The position numbers were made by a program, and so were the translations under genes. This document shows positions 61,101-64,000 of a stretch of 64,000 nt of DNA, one piece after another. The first letter of the stretch is position 1, and every line of letters begins with the position of its first letter. This stretch comes from Ectocarpus siliculosus (taxonomy: Eukaryota; Sar; Phaeophyceae; Ectocarpales; Ectocarpaceae). The stretch is from NCBI GenBank assembly GCA_000310025.1, contig FN647684.1, forward strand, positions 77,849 through 141,848, in the 5' to 3' direction. A model generated the notes under the pieces. That model made no database searches, was not told where the DNA came from, and worked only from the letters and a program-made list of their open reading frames with translations.

Positions 61101-63915
61101 TGGGAAGCTTCAAGAGAAAGCTCGCTTGCAAGAGCACCCTGACCCTACGAGTTCAGTCGGCAAATTTCTTCCTATTATAGTCCATCGGATAAGCTAATCT
61201 ACGCCCTACTCCACACGAGCTTTTCCTGGTCCATGAGCTCCTTTCAGCTCGGCCGACGCTAGTCGATTTCAGAGGACCTGCGGAAAGAACATCACACAAC
61301 ACTACAAAGTGTATGTGTTCTCGCGATAATTCTCCAAGGAAATGTCTCCATGCAGTTGTTTTATGTTAGGAGAGCGTCGCCTTTGGTTGGGCCTACATGA
61401 GGCCACCTCCCATGCTATGTAAGCATCGATCGCTTTCCGTTGCACTCACGGCGGACCCTCAAGGAGGGCACAAAACAGGCAGCCCACTCTACGCAAAGAC
61501 GCAACTGTTGCTTGCCCATGAAGCAGAAGAAGGCTTTCCTTTCTGGCAGTTCTCTCCTCGAGAGCGGCAAGAAGAACGTGGCTGTGCTGCTTGCGTTGCC
61601 AGCTCCTATGAAGGGACAGCGAGCGGGTCTTTCCGCCGTGCACGGCATTTCGTTGGCTTCTCCGTAGCTGCGCGCTCGTCATCGGAAGGGTGTTCCAAGA
61701 AGATAACATCGTAGATGTGAACCTCTCGTATAGCGGACATGGTAATAGCGACTGCCTCTTGATCCAACAAACACCTCTGAATAATGAAGGAGACACGAAG
61801 GAGGGAGGGCACTCATGCTGATCTTCTCTCGCACGGAACAGGTACAACATCTACAACAAGAGGGTTCTCAACATCCTCCCGATGCCCTGGTTGATGGCGA
61901 GCGCCCAGCTCGGGATCGGGTTGCTGTACGTGTTCCCGCTGTGGCTGACGAAGCTGCGCAAGGCCCCTAAGCTTGCCGACGGTGCCCTCGGACCGCTCAG
62001 GTATGTCGCTTGGTTGGTCTGCATGTTGCCTAGAGGTAGGCTGGCGCATGGGCTGCTGCTTGATATTTGCAAGTGGTTTGCTGTTGATTTCGCTGATTCT
62101 GCTGCTGGTCTTGGCTAACCTGCTTGTATGTACGAGAGAGATCCACGATGTTTTCCCGCAAAACAAGAGGCGATAAGTACACTCCATGTCTTAAGTCGGT
62201 TGGACAGACACGCAACACGCAATCTCTTCTCATGCGTCTTGTCTTCCGTTGGTCACGTGGTACGTTGCAATTCTGCACGTGCGGTCATTCTTAGCACACG
62301 AGTGTGGAAAAAACACTCCGTGCTTCGTTCGTCGCCCGAAGTTCCCCGATGCGACCATGCTGCCACGTACGGCTGGCTGCTGTACTCGTGAAAAGTACGG
62401 AAATCGCTGAGAATTTGTTCCGTCGCCTCCGATACCACACCCATGCGTGTAGGACATGCCTCGACGGCACCCGATCTCATCGTGACTCCTACCTACTAAT
62501 TGTGCTGCTGCGCTACTCCCCCCCCCCCCCCCCCCCCCCCCCCCCTGTCTCCAAACCCCCCCCGAAAACACCCCGGTGGGGGCTCTNNNNNNNNNNNNNN
62601 NNNNNNNNNNNNNNNNNNNNNNNNNNNNNNNNNNNNNNNNNNNNNNNNNNNNNNNNNNNNNNNNNNNNNNNNNNNNNNNNNNNNNNAAACCCCCCCCCCC
62701 CCCCCCCCCGCCCCCCGCTGCTTCCACGTCGTCTCCGGAGAGCAGCCAGCTGGCGGCTCTGCACACGGTGGCGCACGTGACGGCGGTGCTCTCCCTGGGC
62801 GCCGGCGCGGTCTCCTTCACGCACATCGTCAAGGCTGCCGAGCCCGTCTTCACGGCAGGGTTCTCCGCCGCCCTCCTCGGCCAGACCTTCGCCGCCCCGG
62901 TCTACCTGTCCCTCCTACCGATCATCGCGGGAGTGTCCCTGGCGTCCCTCAAGGAGCTCTCCTTCTCCTGGGTGGCGTTCGGCAACGCCATGGGCTCCAA
63001 CACGGCCTCCGCGCTGCGCGGCATCCTGGGCAAGAAGCAGATGGGCAAGCCGGTCGGGGAGAACATGAGCCCGGCCAACCTCTACGCCGTGCTGACCGTG
63101 CTCGCGTTCTGCTTCCTGTCGCCCGTGGCGCTGCTGGTGGAGGGCAGGAAGGCCAAGCCCGCGTGGGACGCGGCCATCGCGGCTGGCGCCACGGCGAAGG
63201 GCTTGTCGTCGACCATCCTGCTGTCCGGCCTCTTCTACTACCTCTACAACGAGGTCGCCTTCCTCGCCTTGGACTCCGTCAACCCCGTCACGGTGAGAGC
63301 ACGACCGGCCGGCCATGGCGGTGGCTGTGGTTCATGGCTATCAGTAGATGGGGGGGGGGGGGGTGCGTATGCTGCTTCGAGTGTGTTCTTTGATTTCGTT
63401 GCCCAATCCTGCGAGGGACGGAGGTCGCGACCCCTTGCCGAGGGCACCAGTTCTGACCTCGTGTGAAAAGCGCGGCCAAGTGCCCACACCATTGGTATGT
63501 ACCGTAAACGAAAAACACACTGTTTTCATCTGAACGCCTTCGACACGAAGCTGCCTCTGTGGTCAAGAGCTGCTGCTGTTGTGCACGAGTCTATCGCTTC
63601 CCGTCGCAATCGCCAACCTGCGGGCCCTCTTAACGCTTGCCGTGACCAGCGCGGTCTCTTTCAATTTTATATGCACTTCACCAGCGTACTAATCTCCCCT
63701 GTCCCCTCCCTCCGCCTCCGCTACGCGTGCTCTTTTTCTCTCCCGGCGCGCAGCACGCGGTGGGCAACACGATCAAGCGCGTGGTTATCATCGTGGCGGC
63801 GTGCATCGCGTTCCGCACGCCTATGACGCCGCTATCCATCGCCGGTTCCACTATCGCGGTGGCCGGCACGCTGCTGTACTCCTTGGTGAAGGCACACTAC
63901 GAGAAGAAGAAGTAG
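58164..63915 (+). CDS. TPT: Plastid triose-phosphate/phosphate translocator
   Basis: Four exons, phases consistent: 58164-58522, 61842-62000, 62746-63292, 63754-63915 (408 residues). A drug/metabolite-transporter-fold antiporter exchanging phosphorylated C3 compounds for phosphate across plastid membranes. The N-terminus is bipartite: signal peptide MMAKALLIIGTLCSFASVGA, Phe right after it (GAFVP, the stramenopile motif), then a Ser/Ala/Arg-rich transit segment to about residue 100. Family blocks: YFGLWYLFNIGYNIYNKRVLN, PWLMASAQLGIG, AVSFTHIVKAAEPVF, LKELSFSWVAF, LLVEG, FYYLYNEVAF, VTHAVGNTIKRVVII, SIAGSTIAVAGTLLYSLVKA. The basic residues of the phosphate site are present (K126, K202, K363/R364 by position in motif). 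TPT versus PEP or pentose-phosphate type is inferred. ATG 58164 chosen for context (CCACCATGATGG) and signal fit; 58089 is an in-frame alternative. Intron 2 contains the assembly gap. Confidence 0.93.
59430..59562. mobile_element. MITE-like element, family copy 2 (TPT intron 1)
   Basis: Hairpin 59430-59488: AAGGCTTATC..CAGTCAGCG against CGCTGACTG..GATAAGCCTT with a 16-bp perfect palindromic centre (CAGTCAGCGCTGACTG). It is followed by a spacer with CTGGCTC..GACTCCCAGCT and ending GGATCTCCGG, which matches the spacer of the element at 15235-15494. Confidence 0.65.
59584..59816. repeat. Inverted repeat with 71-bp arms in TPT intron 1
   Basis: Left arm about 59584-59654 (GCCGGTGGGTGGGGC..CCCCGTCAC) and right arm about 59746-59816 (GTGACGGGG..CACCCACCGG) are reverse complements with only a few mismatches, and the loop is about 91 bp. 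GC-rich. It directly follows the MITE-like copy and may be part of the same larger insertion. Confidence 0.85.
60065..60098. repeat. (CTG)n trinucleotide tract in TPT intron 1
   Basis: About eleven CTG units with one CCG interruption. A shorter CTG run lies at about 59849-59866. Both create poly-Ala/poly-Leu frames that I do not regard as genes. Confidence 0.85.
62587..62686. other. Assembly gap (100 N) in TPT intron 2
   Basis: Exactly 100 N, bounded by a C run of about 26 on the left (62519-62544) and about 19 C on the right (62691-62709). The round number means unknown true size. The exon 3 acceptor (62745) lies 59 bp to the right, so the coding sequence is not interrupted. Confidence 0.97.
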
Positions 63916-64000
63916 ATTTAGAGATGGAAAACCCGGACGGCCGGTTCCTCCTCCCCTGCGTGACCTCTTGACGACGGGGTGTACGCTAGAAAGGAGGGGA

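Overview
The window is nuclear DNA of a photosynthetic stramenopile, most likely a brown alga of the Ectocarpus type (inference). Genes are split into many short exons by introns of about 100-3,300 bp. Two proteins carry secondary-plastid presequences with the stramenopile phenylalanine motif (GAFVP in the translocator, GFMAP in release factor 3), and neighbouring genes alternate strictly between strands. I read no database. Gene structures come from following open frames across GT-AG (and three GC-AG) junctions so that phases agree and family motifs appear in the right order.

Layout, left to right: (1) the 3' part of a cellular RNA-dependent RNA polymerase (RDR, +, 1-10060); (2) a trypsin-fold protein whose nucleophile position is Cys (-, 16269-13732); (3) a HAD-family phosphatase (+, 16897-22360); (4) plastid peptide chain release factor 3 (-, 29742-23391); (5) exosome subunit MTR3 (+, 30634-32651); (6) an SREK1IP1-like zinc-knuckle splicing protein (-, 39044-34594); (7) a SUV39/SETMAR-type SET-domain histone methyltransferase (+, 39458-43213); (8) a 6.5 kb tyrosine-recombinase element with split direct repeats (44207-50720); (9) a long acidic, disordered protein related to C19orf44/DUF4614 (+, 51262-56142); (10) a plastid triose-phosphate/phosphate translocator (+, 58164-63915), whose intron 2 contains a 100-bp assembly gap.

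Three divergent gene pairs share short intergenic regions (protease-like/HAD, RF3/MTR3, SREK1IP1-like/SET) and are probably driven from shared promoter regions. Several genes concern RNA or chromatin (RDR, MTR3, the SREK1IP1-like protein, the SET enzyme), and two serve the plastid (RF3, translocator). I see no operon-like functional grouping beyond that.

The most unusual item is the tyrosine-recombinase element. It has the A1-ORF-B1-A2-B2 terminal layout of Ngaro/PAT-type DIRS retrotransposons with repeat pairs that look identical, and an intact recombinase, but no reverse transcriptase. It carries a broken gag-like frame and a 1.7 kb minisatellite built of small hairpin units. Introns also hold a roughly 1.1 kb foldback, a MITE-like family seen twice, and a dispersed repeat ending in poly-C seen three times.
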